From Longicatena caecimuris (lineage in GTDB: Bacteria; Bacillota_I; Bacilli_A; Erysipelotrichales; Erysipelotrichaceae), in NCBI RefSeq assembly GCF_004341945.1, contig NZ_SMBP01000017.1, positions 1 through 64,000 of the forward strand: a DNA stretch of 64,000 nucleotides, in the 5' to 3' direction. Below the pieces are notes generated by a model, which saw only the letters and a program-made list of their open reading frames with translations, was not told the origin of the DNA and did not search any database. Both the position numbers and the translations under genes were made by a program. This document shows positions 1 to 8,843 of this stretch, one piece after another (position 1 is the first letter of the stretch; each line of letters opens with the position of its first letter).

Positions 1-87
1 ATATGAAACTTGCAAGTCGCTCTTGGGTTCGTCGATAACTACGCCCCGAGGGATTTTCACCCTAGATATGTGGCATGCCCGCCACAC
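1..87 (-). mobile_element. 5' end of a group IIC intron (partial, cut by window edge)
   Basis: Read on the minus strand from position 87, the sequence starts GTGTGGCGGGCATGCC and continues with AGGGTGAAAATCCC. This closely follows the 5' end of bacterial class C group II introns (the Oceanobacillus type begins GUGUGCCCGGCAUGG and has AGGGUGAGAGUCCC). The element sits 3 bases past the T-tract of a perfect terminator hairpin, which is the known target preference of class C introns. Only the first 87 bases are in the window, so the reverse transcriptase ORF and the 3' end cannot be seen. The identification is from remembered consensus, not a search. Confidence 0.72.
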
Positions 88-90
88 ATG

Positions 91-122
91 AAAAATAGGA
101 TACTAAGTGATATCCTATTTTT
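91..122 (-). terminator. Rho-independent terminator of the ABC exporter operon, intron target
   Basis: A perfect 12-bp stem (91-102 with 111-122) encloses an 8-base loop. On the minus strand it ends in five T. The stop codon of the permease gene (115-117) lies inside the upstream arm. The group IIC intron begins 3 bases beyond it. Confidence 0.8.
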
Positions 123-1152
123 TATATGTAATTTTTGTTGTGGGTAAAATATATATCTTGGTAATACGTTGCTTTTCTTTATAATAGTAATAAAGCAATA
201 ACAGCATGCCGCAAACCGTACCAAGAAACATAAGATAAGTTTTCTGTGCAATACCATAAACAACGCTAAATAGTATAAAAAATATAACAAATACATGCTG
301 TTTCAAAGTAACTTCCCATGCCGCACAAGCTCTCCAGTAATGTACTGTATGCGTGTTTCTTCTATGAAAGATAAATTGCATTCCTATATCCAACAAGGAT
401 AAATATCGATTTGCTAAGAGTTCACCTTGTGTTACATGATAACCATTCAGCAACTTTTTTAATACCATTTCTCTTTGTAGTTTCCTTAACAGTAACCGCT
501 CTCCCATCAATAACAAGATGCCATAAACAATCACACAGGTACCAATTATACCGTAAGCATATTGCACAAGAAGAGCTGACCATTCACCTAGATTGTATAT
601 ACAAATAAGAAGAAACAAAGGCATGCAAGTTTTCCATACATTTATGATTGCCACACCACCTGCGATACATAAAAAGCCATTACTGGTAACATAACAGCTG
701 ATATGAAAGCCTAAAAAATAAAGGAAGGCAATACTAAACAGAATCAAGAAAAATGTCTTAGACAGGGTACCGGTGAAAAGATAAAAGATTATGAGAGAAG
801 GAAGCAAGCATACGCATTGCAGGAAAAGCAGCATCAGCTCTTTTTGCAAGATACGTTTTCTAACAATCTTTCTGCAAGGCAAGATACTTTCCCATGTACT
901 AATCGTTTCTTCTTGATAAGCAATATCATATAACAAATAAATACAGAGAAATGACGGCAATATGGCAATAGACAAACGCATGGCTGTTTGTGACAATAAA
1001 GTAGGCATGATCGGTAGCAGCTGTGCGATTCCCATGGATGTGCCGGTTTCGGTATAAATAAGCTGTTTATAAGCAATGCTTACAATGATGATGAAGATTA
1101 AATATTTCCATTTTGATGTACGTAATAATCTTGTTAATTCCAACATCATCAT
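115..1152 (-). CDS. ABC-2-like transporter permease
   Basis: A 345-residue integral membrane protein with about ten hydrophobic segments (for example around residues 17-32, 60-80, 108-150 and 290-325), of the kind found as the permease half of two-gene ABC exporters. Its start overlaps the stop of the preceding ATPase gene (ATGA, 1149-1152), so the two are translationally coupled and presumably form one complex in the cytoplasmic membrane. Three consecutive ATG codons open the frame, so the exact start is uncertain by two residues. The substrate cannot be read from sequence; such pairs often export peptides, antibiotics or lipids. The role as permease rests mainly on context and hydrophobicity. 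Confidence 0.75.
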   Translation of the reverse strand: MMMLELTRLLRTSKWKYLIFIIIVSIAYKQLIYTETGTSMGIAQLLPIMPTLLSQTAMRLSIAILPSFLCIYLLYDIAYQEETISTWESILPCRKIVRKRILQKELMLLFLQCVCLLPSLIIFYLFTGTLSKTFFLILFSIAFLYFLGFHISCYVTSNGFLCIAGGVAIINVWKTCMPLFLLICIYNLGEWSALLVQYAYGIIGTCVIVYGILLLMGERLLLRKLQREMVLKKLLNGYHVTQGELLANRYLSLLDIGMQFIFHRRNTHTVHYWRACAAWEVTLKQHVFVIFFILFSVVYGIAQKTYLMFLGTVCGMLLLLYYYYKEKQRITKIYILPTTKITYKK

Positions 1153-1820
1153 AAGTAATTCTCCAACGTGCGCTGATAATACGCTGTAATTTCTTTTTGA
1201 TCTTTGGTATCTATTTGTATTTGTCCATCCACTAAGTGAATCAAACGTGTAATAAGGGAACGTGTCGCCTCTAAGGTATGTGATGTTATAACAAAAAGGC
1301 GTTCTTTACTTTGTTGCTTGATTAAGTCGATAGCTGCTGCACTACTTTGCGCATCTATAGCAACAAAGGGTTCATCCATAAAAATGATCGGTGCCTTGCT
1401 TAATAAGATAATGGCAATTGCTACTTTTTGTTTTTGCCCTGAGCTGCATTTCATTAAACGCTGTTCTAAATAATCAATATGCAAAGCATTTAACACTTCC
1501 ATTACCGCATCCATCTTGAATGATATATCCTCACCGTTATAACAGCGGTAAAAATAACGCAAATTTTCCTTTACGGTAAGTTGTGGGAAAAGTGGACTTT
1601 CGAAAGGTAAATAAGCAATTGGCATGGTTCTTTCCAACGTTCCGCGATATGGAATCAAAAAGCCACAGAGAACATTTAATAATGTACTTTTTCCACTACC
1701 ATTCGTTCCTGCTAATAAAATACATCCGTTTTTTTCTTCAATTGTAATATTGATATCCTGTAGGGTATCCTCTTCATCGTAAGCAAAATATAAGTGATTT
1801 GTTTGTATACTACTTGTCAT
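1149..1820 (-). CDS. ABC transporter ATP-binding protein
   Basis: A 223-residue nucleotide-binding subunit. Visible motifs are Walker A (GTNGSGKST), the signature CSSGQKQKVA, Walker B ending in FMDEP, and the switch histidine in TSHT. I start it at 1820, where AAGGAG lies 8 bases upstream of ATG; an in-frame ATG 13 codons earlier has no comparable site. It overlaps the downstream permease gene by 4 bases. It is shorter than most exporter ATPases and has no substrate-specific extra domain. It hydrolyses ATP to drive the partner permease; the substrate is unknown. Confidence 0.9.
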   Translation of the reverse strand: MTSSIQTNHLYFAYDEEDTLQDINITIEEKNGCILLAGTNGSGKSTLLNVLCGFLIPYRGTLERTMPIAYLPFESPLFPQLTVKENLRYFYRCYNGEDISFKMDAVMEVLNALHIDYLEQRLMKCSSGQKQKVAIAIILLSKAPIIFMDEPFVAIDAQSSAAAIDLIKQQSKERLFVITSHTLEATRSLITRLIHLVDGQIQIDTKDQKEITAYYQRTLENYL

Positions 1821-1915
1821 AAAAAATTCTCCTTGCGAAAAGGATACGTCACTTTGCAAGGAATGTCAACTCATACTGAATAAATCGTAAATCACCCACA
1901 AAAAAAGCAGATGTT

Positions 1916-2857
1916 TTAGCCATAATATCCGCTAATCTCACATCCACCTTTTTGAAATATCTGTTTTTCAATAATTTTATGATGATGATAAATAATCACT
2001 TTCGCAATACTATTTAAGCTCTCTTTTACCGTCTTACACATGATTCCACTTACAGGTGCTTTCAAGGAATAAACATCACGATACAGCAAATGAATATCCA
2101 ATTCATAAGAACCTTGTTTCATATGAAGAAAGGCATGAACACCTTCTTTTTTACGCATCATTTCCATATGGGTAACTTTCGCACCCAAATAGGTCGCAAA
2201 ACGCTTCTGTTTTCCTTGCAACATCAAGACACAAATGATTCCTTGGAATTCTAACTGTTTTATAGGAATATCTGCAATGGATAGAAAAAAACAACTTTCC
2301 TTTTTCCTGCAGGAATTTGATTGATACCAAAGATAACGTTTCGGAAAGGACGTTCCCCTATCCTTTTCTATATAGCCAATACCCTTAGCATCAAACGCTT
2401 TCCCCTGAATTAAAAGCTTTCCGTCACAGCGATGATGCAGACTGATGATTGCATGCGTGCATTCCATCTCCATATAAGAAAATGGTCCCATGATGGTTGG
2501 CATGTAGATATTGCCATGCAGATGATGCTGTTGGTGGAACTGAACATCCATGTGCAGTTGTTTCTCTTCATCATGAAAGTGAAGATAATGGCGAGTAAAT
2601 TCATTTTCTTTAAACTTTATTTTATGCTCTTCAATATGAATATCTTCATCAGGAAATACTAGATAATCGGAGATATTGCGATACGTATCTAAAACTTGAA
2701 TAAAGCCATTTCGTATTCCCTTCTCATAATGAATGCCGACAATGACACCTACGCTGACTTCAGATGTCTGAATTTTATAATACCAGCCTTCGAAATATGG
2801 TTTTTTACCATTTGTTTCATGATAGGCAAATTCCTGTTCCAATGTTTCTTTTCGCAA
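1916..2857 (-). CDS. Tocopherol-cyclase-like family protein
   Basis: A 313-residue protein resembling the tocopherol cyclase-like family. The N-terminal YFEGWYYK motif and the central block YIEKDRGTSFPKRYLWYQ are the family hallmarks. In plants the family makes tocopherol, but bacterial homologues of this size in non-photosynthetic Firmicutes have no known reaction, so I do not infer vitamin E synthesis. The protein has no signal peptide or membrane span and is rich in beta-type sequence. The start is TTG at 2857, preceded by GAGGTG at a spacing of 8; the next internal ATG lies far inside the conserved region. The gene stands alone between the dbpA terminator and the ABC exporter. Confidence 0.75.
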   Translation of the reverse strand: MRKETLEQEFAYHETNGKKPYFEGWYYKIQTSEVSVGVIVGIHYEKGIRNGFIQVLDTYRNISDYLVFPDEDIHIEEHKIKFKENEFTRHYLHFHDEEKQLHMDVQFHQQHHLHGNIYMPTIMGPFSYMEMECTHAIISLHHRCDGKLLIQGKAFDAKGIGYIEKDRGTSFPKRYLWYQSNSCRKKESCFFLSIADIPIKQLEFQGIICVLMLQGKQKRFATYLGAKVTHMEMMRKKEGVHAFLHMKQGSYELDIHLLYRDVYSLKAPVSGIMCKTVKESLNSIAKVIIYHHHKIIEKQIFQKGGCEISGYYG

Positions 2858-2913
2858 AATGCATACACCTCTATAGCAGTATATGCATATTTCTTAGCTT
2901 CTATGTGTATATA

Positions 2914-2950
2914 TGAAAAAAACTCTGATTTGTTAACTCATCAGAGTCTT
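2914..2950 (-). terminator. Terminator downstream of dbpA
   Basis: An 8-bp stem (ACTCTGAT 2922-2929 with ATCAGAGT 2940-2947) is followed on the minus strand by seven T. It lies about 75 bases past the dbpA stop. Confidence 0.75.
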
Positions 2951-3021
2951 TATCGTTTATGGTTAAACAAATGTCAATCCTTGATTGCCGTTATAATTTT
3001 AAAAACATATAGTTACTTCCC

Positions 3022-4455
3022 TTATTCCTTTGCTTTTTGTACTTTCAATTTCTTACCTTTAATCGTACCTTGCTGTAAAGCTTTTAACACCTGCTTACCT
3101 TTCCCATTTAAAATATCCACATAAGATTGATTATCTTGAATCTGAATCACTCCAATATCCTCAGCACTTACCCCCTGAATCTCACAAATTGCCCCAACGA
3201 TGTCTCCTGCACGAATCTTTTTTGTCTTACCGCCATTCAGATACAACTTCATAGTATCTTTATGCACTTCTTTTCCCTTATCTTCTCGTAAGGCAAATGG
3301 TTTTGTCAAAGGCTCGATAGTTTCTTTCGTAACATCTTGATTACTGATTTCACCTCGTTTGCGTATTTCTAAAGGGTACCCCAAATATTCTTCAAGTTCA
3401 GCTTTGCGCTCTCCATCATATTCATTGATAAAAGTTATGGCAACACCACTGGCACTTTGGCGACCGGTTCTTCCGATACGATGCAAATAGGTCTCTTTTT
3501 GATTCGGCATATCATAATTGATAATATGGGAAATATCCAGTACATCAATACCTCTGGCCGCTACATCCGTTGCGACAAGAATGCGAATCTTTCCTTTTTT
3601 AAAATCGCGAATATTCCCTATACGATCCTCCTGCAACATACCGCCATGAAGCTTATCCACACACATATCCAATGCATAAAGTTCATCACAAATGGTCTTA
3701 ACACCCTCTTGCGTACGAGCAAAAATGATACAAGATGCTGGTTGTTCCTTGCATAACAGTTGTTTAAGAAATGACAACTTTTGTTTCTCTTTCACTTCAT
3801 ATGCATAGTGTGTGATTGCCGCGTTTACTGTGGTTTCTTCCGATAACGTAATCAGCTTTGGCTCTTTCATAAACCCTTCCGCCAGTTCTTGTATCGGTTG
3901 CGGCATCGTTGCGGAAAATAGACAAGTTATTTTATTCCCTGGGAAATAGTTAAATATGCTTTGAACACTTTCTATAAAACCCATATTCAACATTTCATCC
4001 GCTTCATCAATTATGACATAGCGTATATGACCAGTCTTCAAAGTTTCTCTTTCTAAATGATCCAATATTCTACCCGGTGTTCCCACCACTACATGTGCAC
4101 GCTGTTTCAAATCCTGTATTTGAAACTTATAAGGTTGTTTCCCAAAGATGGCAACCGTTTTGATACGACGATAAGCACCAATATTATCAAAGTCCTCTTT
4201 GATCTGCAGCGCCAATTCTCTTGTTGGCGTCAGGATAATTGCCTGCGGTTCCCTTTCCTCCCATATCAGCTCTTGCACGATAGGAATGGCAAAGGAAGCT
4301 GTCTTTCCACTACCTGTTCGTGAACGGACAATGACATCTCTTCCTTTTAAGATTTCCGGTATCACCTGTTCCTGTATCGGTAATACTTGTTCATAATGTA
4401 GTTTTTCTAATGCTTTTAAGATATCTGTATGTAATGCGAATTCTTTAAATTGCAT
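3022..4455 (-). CDS. dbpA: DEAD-box ATP-dependent RNA helicase DbpA/YxiN type
   Basis: A 477-residue helicase. Motifs in order: Q motif near residue 20, motif I SRTGSGKT (about 44-51), PTRELA, GTPGR, DEAD (about 150-153), SAT, then in the second RecA domain TDVAARGID and HRIGRTGR. The last 70 or so residues (from GDIVGAICE) match the DbpA-type RNA-binding domain, which in B. subtilis YxiN recognises 23S rRNA hairpin 92 during 50S assembly. The length equals that of YxiN. A -10 box TATAAT lies at 4482-4487 and GGTG precedes the ATG. It is a single-gene unit with its own terminator. The C-terminal domain separates it from CshA-type helicases. Confidence 0.92.
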   Translation of the reverse strand: MQFKEFALHTDILKALEKLHYEQVLPIQEQVIPEILKGRDVIVRSRTGSGKTASFAIPIVQELIWEEREPQAIILTPTRELALQIKEDFDNIGAYRRIKTVAIFGKQPYKFQIQDLKQRAHVVVGTPGRILDHLERETLKTGHIRYVIIDEADEMLNMGFIESVQSIFNYFPGNKITCLFSATMPQPIQELAEGFMKEPKLITLSEETTVNAAITHYAYEVKEKQKLSFLKQLLCKEQPASCIIFARTQEGVKTICDELYALDMCVDKLHGGMLQEDRIGNIRDFKKGKIRILVATDVAARGIDVLDISHIINYDMPNQKETYLHRIGRTGRQSASGVAITFINEYDGERKAELEEYLGYPLEIRKRGEISNQDVTKETIEPLTKPFALREDKGKEVHKDTMKLYLNGGKTKKIRAGDIVGAICEIQGVSAEDIGVIQIQDNQSYVDILNGKGKQVLKALQQGTIKGKKLKVQKAKE

Positions 4456-4615
4456 AATTTCACCTTTTTCTTTCTTTTCTCATTATACAGGAATACGCAA
4501 TGAAAAGAAAAGGGAATCTAACAAAAGTGTAAGTCATTCGTAAGCTGAATCCAACGACAGTTACGAAATAATGAGATAAACTTTAGATGTAAGATACATT
4601 AGGAGGAAAACCATT

Positions 4616-4696
4616 ATGAGAAAAGCTTTAAACATTATCGGAACTGCACTATGTGTAGTATTCTTCGGCTACAGCGAAGAGAAATTGTGTAAGTAA
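4616..4696 (+). CDS. Small hydrophobic peptide, 26 residues
   Basis: A 26-codon frame opening MRKALNIIGTALCVVFFGYS and ending with four charged residues among its last six. AGGAGG, a near-perfect ribosome binding site, lies 8 bases before the ATG. The peptide has a basic start, one hydrophobic stretch of about 14 residues and a charged tail, so it could be a single-span membrane peptide. It is the only rightward gene between dbpA and the MATE gene and is followed by a hairpin terminator (4722-4766). No homologue is recognised. It may be a membrane micropeptide, a toxin-like peptide or a peptide signal; the sequence does not decide. Confidence 0.55.
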   Translation: MRKALNIIGTALCVVFFGYSEEKLCK

Positions 4697-4721
4697 GATA
4701 ACCTTCCCTATGAATACAAAA

Positions 4722-4766
4722 AAAGAATACGAGTTCCCTGCATCACCAACAGTTGTCGTATTCTTT
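4722..4766. terminator. Bidirectional terminator between the micropeptide and MATE genes
   Basis: An 11-bp perfect stem (4722-4732 with 4756-4766) spans a 23-base loop. The minus-strand side is followed by T-rich sequence, serving the MATE gene; the plus side has TTCCTT and could serve the 26-residue gene. Confidence 0.65.
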
Positions 4767-4797
4767 CCTTCTTACTTCTATAGAATCTATTTCATCC

Positions 4798-6150
4798 TTA
4801 TTTCGCAAAAGCTTTTTTACGCACTAGCAGGTAGCAAATAAGATGTGCACTGATGGTAAGCATCCAAGAAATAGGATAGGACACATATAAAGAAAACTGC
4901 GTATGCTCTACCTGAAAGATGGTAAAGATCCAAATGATTCGGAATAGACAAGCCCCAGCTAACGATACCAACATCGGCATGATTGAATATCCTATTCCTC
5001 GTAAACTTCCCACAAAAACATCCATAATACCACATAAGAAATAACTGGCACTTACCACGCTCAATCGTGCTATTCCATATTGTATGACTTCTTCACTGGA
5101 AGAATAGATACTTAATAATGGATGTCCCAGTAAAAATGCTCCTATTCCCATAAACAAACCGACAAAGGTAACAATGCCTAAACATTGCAACAGAATCTTA
5201 TCAATACGGTGGTATTGCTTAGCCCCATAATTCTGACTGGTAAAGCTAAGTGATGTCTGATATACGGCATTCATGGAAGTATACACAAAGCCTTCGATAT
5301 TGCTGGCAGCAGTGTTTCCTGCCATAACCACAGAGCCAAATGAGTTAATAGAAGATTGTATCAGCACATTGGAGATATTAAAGATAACTCCCTGTAAGCC
5401 GGCAGGAAGTCCTACCCGTAACATACCAAACAGCTTATCTTTATGGAAAGATAATTCCTTTAGCCGTAAATGCAAAACACCTTCTGATTTTTCTAAGCTT
5501 AGTAATATTAAACCAGCAGATATTGCCTGTGCAATAATTGTCGCAAGCGCAACACCGGCAACTCCCATATGTAAAACGATGACAAAAAACAAATTAAAAA
5601 TAACATTAACGACACCAGCAACTGTTAAGAAATAAAGCGGACGTTTGGTATCCCCTAAAGCTCGTAATAAAGCAGCTCCGAAATTATATACCATAAACGC
5701 CGGCATACCGATAAAGTAGATACGCATGTATAGCACAGAAAGCGATAAGACATCTTGTGGCGTTCCCATCATTTCCAGCAGAGGTCGTGCTAATAAAACT
5801 CCTGCTATGATCATAATCACACCACCCACAATAGCCGTTACCATTGCTGTATGGACCGTTTCTGATGCATTCTTATAATCTTGCGCGCCATAATAGCGGC
5901 CTAGTAAAACATTCGCTCCAACGGAAACACCAATAAACAGGTTGACTAACAGGTTAATCAGCGAACTGGTAGAACCAACCGCTGCTAAAGCATGGCTTCC
6001 GGTAAATCTTCCCACGACGATAATATCGGCTGCATTAAAGAGCAGTTGTAAAATACCTGATAAAATTAGTGGTATTGCGAAAACAATCAGTCGTGAGAAG
6101 AGTGGGCCATGACACATATCAATTTCATAACTTCTTCTCAATTCATTCAT
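4798..6150 (-). CDS. MATE family efflux transporter (first of three)
   Basis: A 450-residue polytopic membrane protein, about 12 predicted spans, of the multidrug and toxin extrusion family. The opening LIVFAIPLILSGILQLLFNA and the repeated FNAADIIVVGRF pattern are typical of the NorM/DinF-like branch. It would export cationic compounds using a Na+ or H+ gradient. I choose the ATG at 6150 because the upstream part of the open frame overlaps a strong -10 box (6172-6177), which would put the longer start outside the transcript. The SD-like AAAAGGG abuts this ATG, so a downstream start near residue 11 is possible. The substrate is not predictable. Confidence 0.85.
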   Translation of the reverse strand: MNELRRSYEIDMCHGPLFSRLIVFAIPLILSGILQLLFNAADIIVVGRFTGSHALAAVGSTSSLINLLVNLFIGVSVGANVLLGRYYGAQDYKNASETVHTAMVTAIVGGVIMIIAGVLLARPLLEMMGTPQDVLSLSVLYMRIYFIGMPAFMVYNFGAALLRALGDTKRPLYFLTVAGVVNVIFNLFFVIVLHMGVAGVALATIIAQAISAGLILLSLEKSEGVLHLRLKELSFHKDKLFGMLRVGLPAGLQGVIFNISNVLIQSSINSFGSVVMAGNTAASNIEGFVYTSMNAVYQTSLSFTSQNYGAKQYHRIDKILLQCLGIVTFVGLFMGIGAFLLGHPLLSIYSSSEEVIQYGIARLSVVSASYFLCGIMDVFVGSLRGIGYSIMPMLVSLAGACLFRIIWIFTIFQVEHTQFSLYVSYPISWMLTISAHLICYLLVRKKAFAK

Positions 6151-6171
6151 CCCTTTTCTAAATTCTTCATT

Positions 6172-6180
6172 ATTATAGCA
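6172..6180 (-). promoter_or_regulatory. Extended -10 promoter of the MATE gene
   Basis: On the minus strand TTGCTATAAT gives a consensus TATAAT (6172-6177) with an upstream TGN extension. No clear -35 box is seen. It lies 22 bases upstream of the chosen start. Confidence 0.6.
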
Positions 6181-6386
6181 AGTTATCTTTCGCTTGAACA
6201 TAGTAGAATTTCTGAATTTTTTGTAATTTAAAAGCGTACAGAAAGGAATGCGGGAGATTATAAATAAATATGGAAGAACATTGAGGAGAAATTATAAAAA
6301 AATTGCCGCTCTGTGAACTTGTTATGGAAAATCGTTTAATAAAACCCCTTTGTATAAATTCTTCCGTTGTTATCTAAACCCAATAG

Positions 6387-6415
6387 TTGAAAATTCTCTT
6401 ACCTGCCTGTATAAT
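6387..6415 (+). promoter_or_regulatory. Sigma-A type promoter of the nucleoside deoxyribosyltransferase gene
   Basis: TTGAAA (6387-6392) and TATAAT (6410-6415) are separated by exactly 17 bases, about 30 bases before the ATG. The match to the vegetative consensus is close. Confidence 0.8.
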
Positions 6416-6443
6416 CCTAATAGATGTAAAGGAGAATATATAT

Positions 6444-6899
6444 ATGTTAAAAGTTTATGTTGCCGGTTCCTTGTTTAATGAGGCAGAAGTCGCACAGCGT
6501 AAAAAAGAAGGGGAAATCTTAAGAGCAACTTTTCCACAGTTGGATATCTTTAATCCGATTGACCAACCATTTAATGAGAATAAGCAGTCGCTTCCAACAC
6601 CTGAAGAAATTTATGATGGTGACACAAAAGCTGTCGAAGACTGTGATATCTTTATTGCAGATCTAACAAATGAAGATGCTGGTGTTATGGTAGAATTAGG
6701 AATTGCCATAAAATCACATACAAAAATCATCATTGGGATTAACAGTGATATCCGTTTGCAGTCAGCGAATCGCTATGATATCCCTACTTACGGCATGAAT
6801 CATTATGTTCTTGGGGCAATTTTGAAGCATGGCTATTTTGTGAGAAGTTTTGATGAAGCTGTCGAAACCTTAAAAACGGCACTTGAGAATATTATATAG
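6444..6899 (+). CDS. Nucleoside 2-deoxyribosyltransferase
   Basis: A 151-residue cytosolic enzyme of the nucleoside 2-deoxyribosyltransferase family, which moves the deoxyribose between purine and pyrimidine bases in nucleoside salvage. The N-terminal VYVAGSLFN, the ADLTNEDAG segment and the VMVELGIA motif carrying the nucleophilic glutamate are visible. The start at 6444 has AAAGGAG 7 bases upstream; the earlier in-frame ATG falls inside the promoter. Its length matches the small single-domain family members. It is transcribed alone, opposite to its neighbours, from a strong promoter. Confidence 0.88.
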   Translation: MLKVYVAGSLFNEAEVAQRKKEGEILRATFPQLDIFNPIDQPFNENKQSLPTPEEIYDGDTKAVEDCDIFIADLTNEDAGVMVELGIAIKSHTKIIIGINSDIRLQSANRYDIPTYGMNHYVLGAILKHGYFVRSFDEAVETLKTALENII

Positions 6900-7372
6900 A
6901 TTATGGTTTTCCAATCATAAAATTGTTTCTAAATGATAATTTTTCTTTAGCTGTAAAGCTATTGATTGATCATCGTCTTTTATGCTTTTATGTTTTTTTC
7001 TTTATTAATAGGCGAGATGTTCCTTCACTTTTCTAAACTGTTATGAAATTCATATGCATCCTAGCATTTACAAGTTTTGTGATGAAAACGATAGTATTGT
7101 AAAGCAACTTGCTTATTACTTAATTTTTGAGATTAATTTTAGACCAAAAGCCGTTTTTCTACTAACGGTTTTTTTTGCCTGTGTCCATTTACTTTTTCGT
7201 TATCAACATAAAGCTTTACATTGCTTCATATACCTTCTAAGCTTCAGCTTATACTCCATTTTGATATTCTTACAGTTTATAAATAGAAGTTCATTACGTT
7301 CCAATAATATAGACGTTTTAATTTGCCGTTTCTTGACCTTATCTTTCCATTGCTGAAAGTTTTGTTAATACA
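6900..7372. other. Gene-free stretch
   Basis: I see no credible gene here. Open frames present have no ribosome binding site and unusual hydrophobic composition. One terminator-like hairpin (CCGTT at 7151-7155 with AACGG at 7164-7168, followed by eight T on the plus strand) lies in the middle. Confidence 0.5.
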
Positions 7373-7501
7373 ACGAAATTTGTTTTCACCTCATGCTTGT
7401 TTCTCGTCCAACAAGACGAAATTTGTTTTCATCTCACGCTTGTTTTTCGTCCAGCAAGACGGAATTTGTTATTCCTCAGAGCTTGTTTTACTCGGCACAT
7501 A
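7373..7501. repeat. Three imperfect 43-bp tandem repeats at the 3' end of the ADP-ribosylglycohydrolase gene
   Basis: Copies begin at 7373, 7416 and 7459, each with ACG(A/G)AATTTGTT followed by a CTTGTTT box. The first two copies are about 90 percent alike; the third is diverged and covers the last codons and stop of the gene ending at 7469. The array therefore looks like duplication outward from the gene's 3' end. Confidence 0.75.
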
Positions 7502-8596
7502 AGTTTTTTTAATATACTTCTGTTCCCATATTTCATCGTGATAAGAACCATATTCTATTATCTTACAATCATTATAAAGATCATCTGCAATTTCCATTAT
7601 CACATTTACAAGTTCAAGATTTCTTATATACTTCTGAGGAATGCTTTTGTAACCAAGATAAGCACCCATGATATTACCAGTTACTGAACCGGTTGAGTCA
7701 CTGTCACCGCTGTGGTTGACCGATGCAATTATCGCTTTATCAAAATCATCAGAATATTTTAGCGAACAATAAATCGCAATTGCAAGTGTTTCCTCAGCTA
7801 CCCAACCCTGTCCAAGTTCTCTTATAGCTTCTAAATCATCTAAATTCTTATTTGCCAATGCAACTGCTCTATCTATCAACAAAATTAGATCTTTCAGATG
7901 TGTCTTGTCGGCAAATAAACGCAACAGAGCCTTCTTTGTATCCATCACTGCTTCCAGCAGAGAAATGTCCTCATTATGAGAAATCAAGTGAAGGATGTGC
8001 ACCAAAGCAGCTGCAGGAATATAGCCAAGTTCGTGTCCATGCGTTAAAGCTGCTGTTTCTGCCCCAATCATAGCAATCTCATCACTTGTATACTTCTTTC
8101 CATCAAAATATAGCCCAATAGGAGCAACACGCATAATTCCTCCACTACCCTTACTCTGATTTATTGGTTCATCTATTGTTCCATTTGCTCCATTTTCAAT
8201 CGCTGATATACAAGTGTTTCCAGGAGCACGGCGATTAAATAATTCCGCCACATTAACAAGCCACGAATAGGATAAATGTTCTTTTAACGGATAACATTCC
8301 AACTGTGTTTTAAGCCAATCCTTATAACAGGAAGCAATATAACTCGGATAAGCTTGCATGATTCCACGAGTCATACCTCTTGTTGTCCCAAGTAATAAAC
8401 CATTAGCGGTAAAAAGTGTCATTTGTGTGTCATCAGAAATATGAGCAATACCATTTATAAGGTCATATTCTGTAATACCGTTTTCACCGTATTTTTTAAA
8501 TATAAAATCTTCCTGATAGAACTCGACAGCATAGCCTAACGCGTCTCCGGATGCACCACCAACAAGGCAGCCTCTGTATTTATCTATATTCTTCAT
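7469..8596 (-). CDS. ADP-ribosylglycohydrolase family protein
   Basis: A 375-residue protein of the DraG/ARH family, which removes ADP-ribose from proteins or cleaves related ADP-ribosyl compounds. Metal-binding motifs are visible: GDALG near the N-terminus, SDDTQM (about residues 53-58) and the C-terminal SGDSDSTGS (about 295-303), which together hold two Mg2+ ions in the family. AAAGGGG lies 9 bases before the ATG. The target is unknown; no DraT-like transferase is nearby, so a nitrogenase role is unlikely. The last ten codons overlap a 43-bp tandem repeat array, so the C-terminus may be variable between strains. Confidence 0.85.
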   Translation of the reverse strand: MKNIDKYRGCLVGGASGDALGYAVEFYQEDFIFKKYGENGITEYDLINGIAHISDDTQMTLFTANGLLLGTTRGMTRGIMQAYPSYIASCYKDWLKTQLECYPLKEHLSYSWLVNVAELFNRRAPGNTCISAIENGANGTIDEPINQSKGSGGIMRVAPIGLYFDGKKYTSDEIAMIGAETAALTHGHELGYIPAAALVHILHLISHNEDISLLEAVMDTKKALLRLFADKTHLKDLILLIDRAVALANKNLDDLEAIRELGQGWVAEETLAIAIYCSLKYSDDFDKAIIASVNHSGDSDSTGSVTGNIMGAYLGYKSIPQKYIRNLELVNVIMEIADDLYNDCKIIEYGSYHDEIWEQKYIKKTYVPSKTSSEE

Positions 8597-8843
8597 TTTG
8601 CTAAGCCCCTTTCTGACATATCATCACTTCATTGTTTTGTTTATAAAGATATGAATTCATCCATCCTCTTATTAACCTTTTTGATAATCACACAAGTAAG
8701 ATAAACGTCTGAACTTACATCGTGTACCTTCCTATTTTTATGCTGTGATATGTAAAGGATGGTGTTTTATTATCAATATGTCCATAGTCATCCATAAAAC
8801 AAATATGTAAACAAATTTTTATTATACTCACGATTATGTAAAA

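Noticed and set aside
6147-6170. Seven-codon upstream ORF overlapping the MATE start by ATGA
   Set aside because: Its ATG lies at or before the transcription start expected from the -10 box at 6172-6177, so it is unlikely to be translated.
7054-7356. 100-codon frame on the plus strand
   Set aside because: No ribosome binding site, odd hydrophobic composition, and an internal terminator-like hairpin.
7373-7501. CRISPR-like repeat array
   Set aside because: The copies are directly tandem with no unique spacers, and there are no cas genes in the window.
7469-8596. DraT/DraG nitrogenase control
   Set aside because: Only the hydrolase family is present; no transferase or nif gene is nearby.
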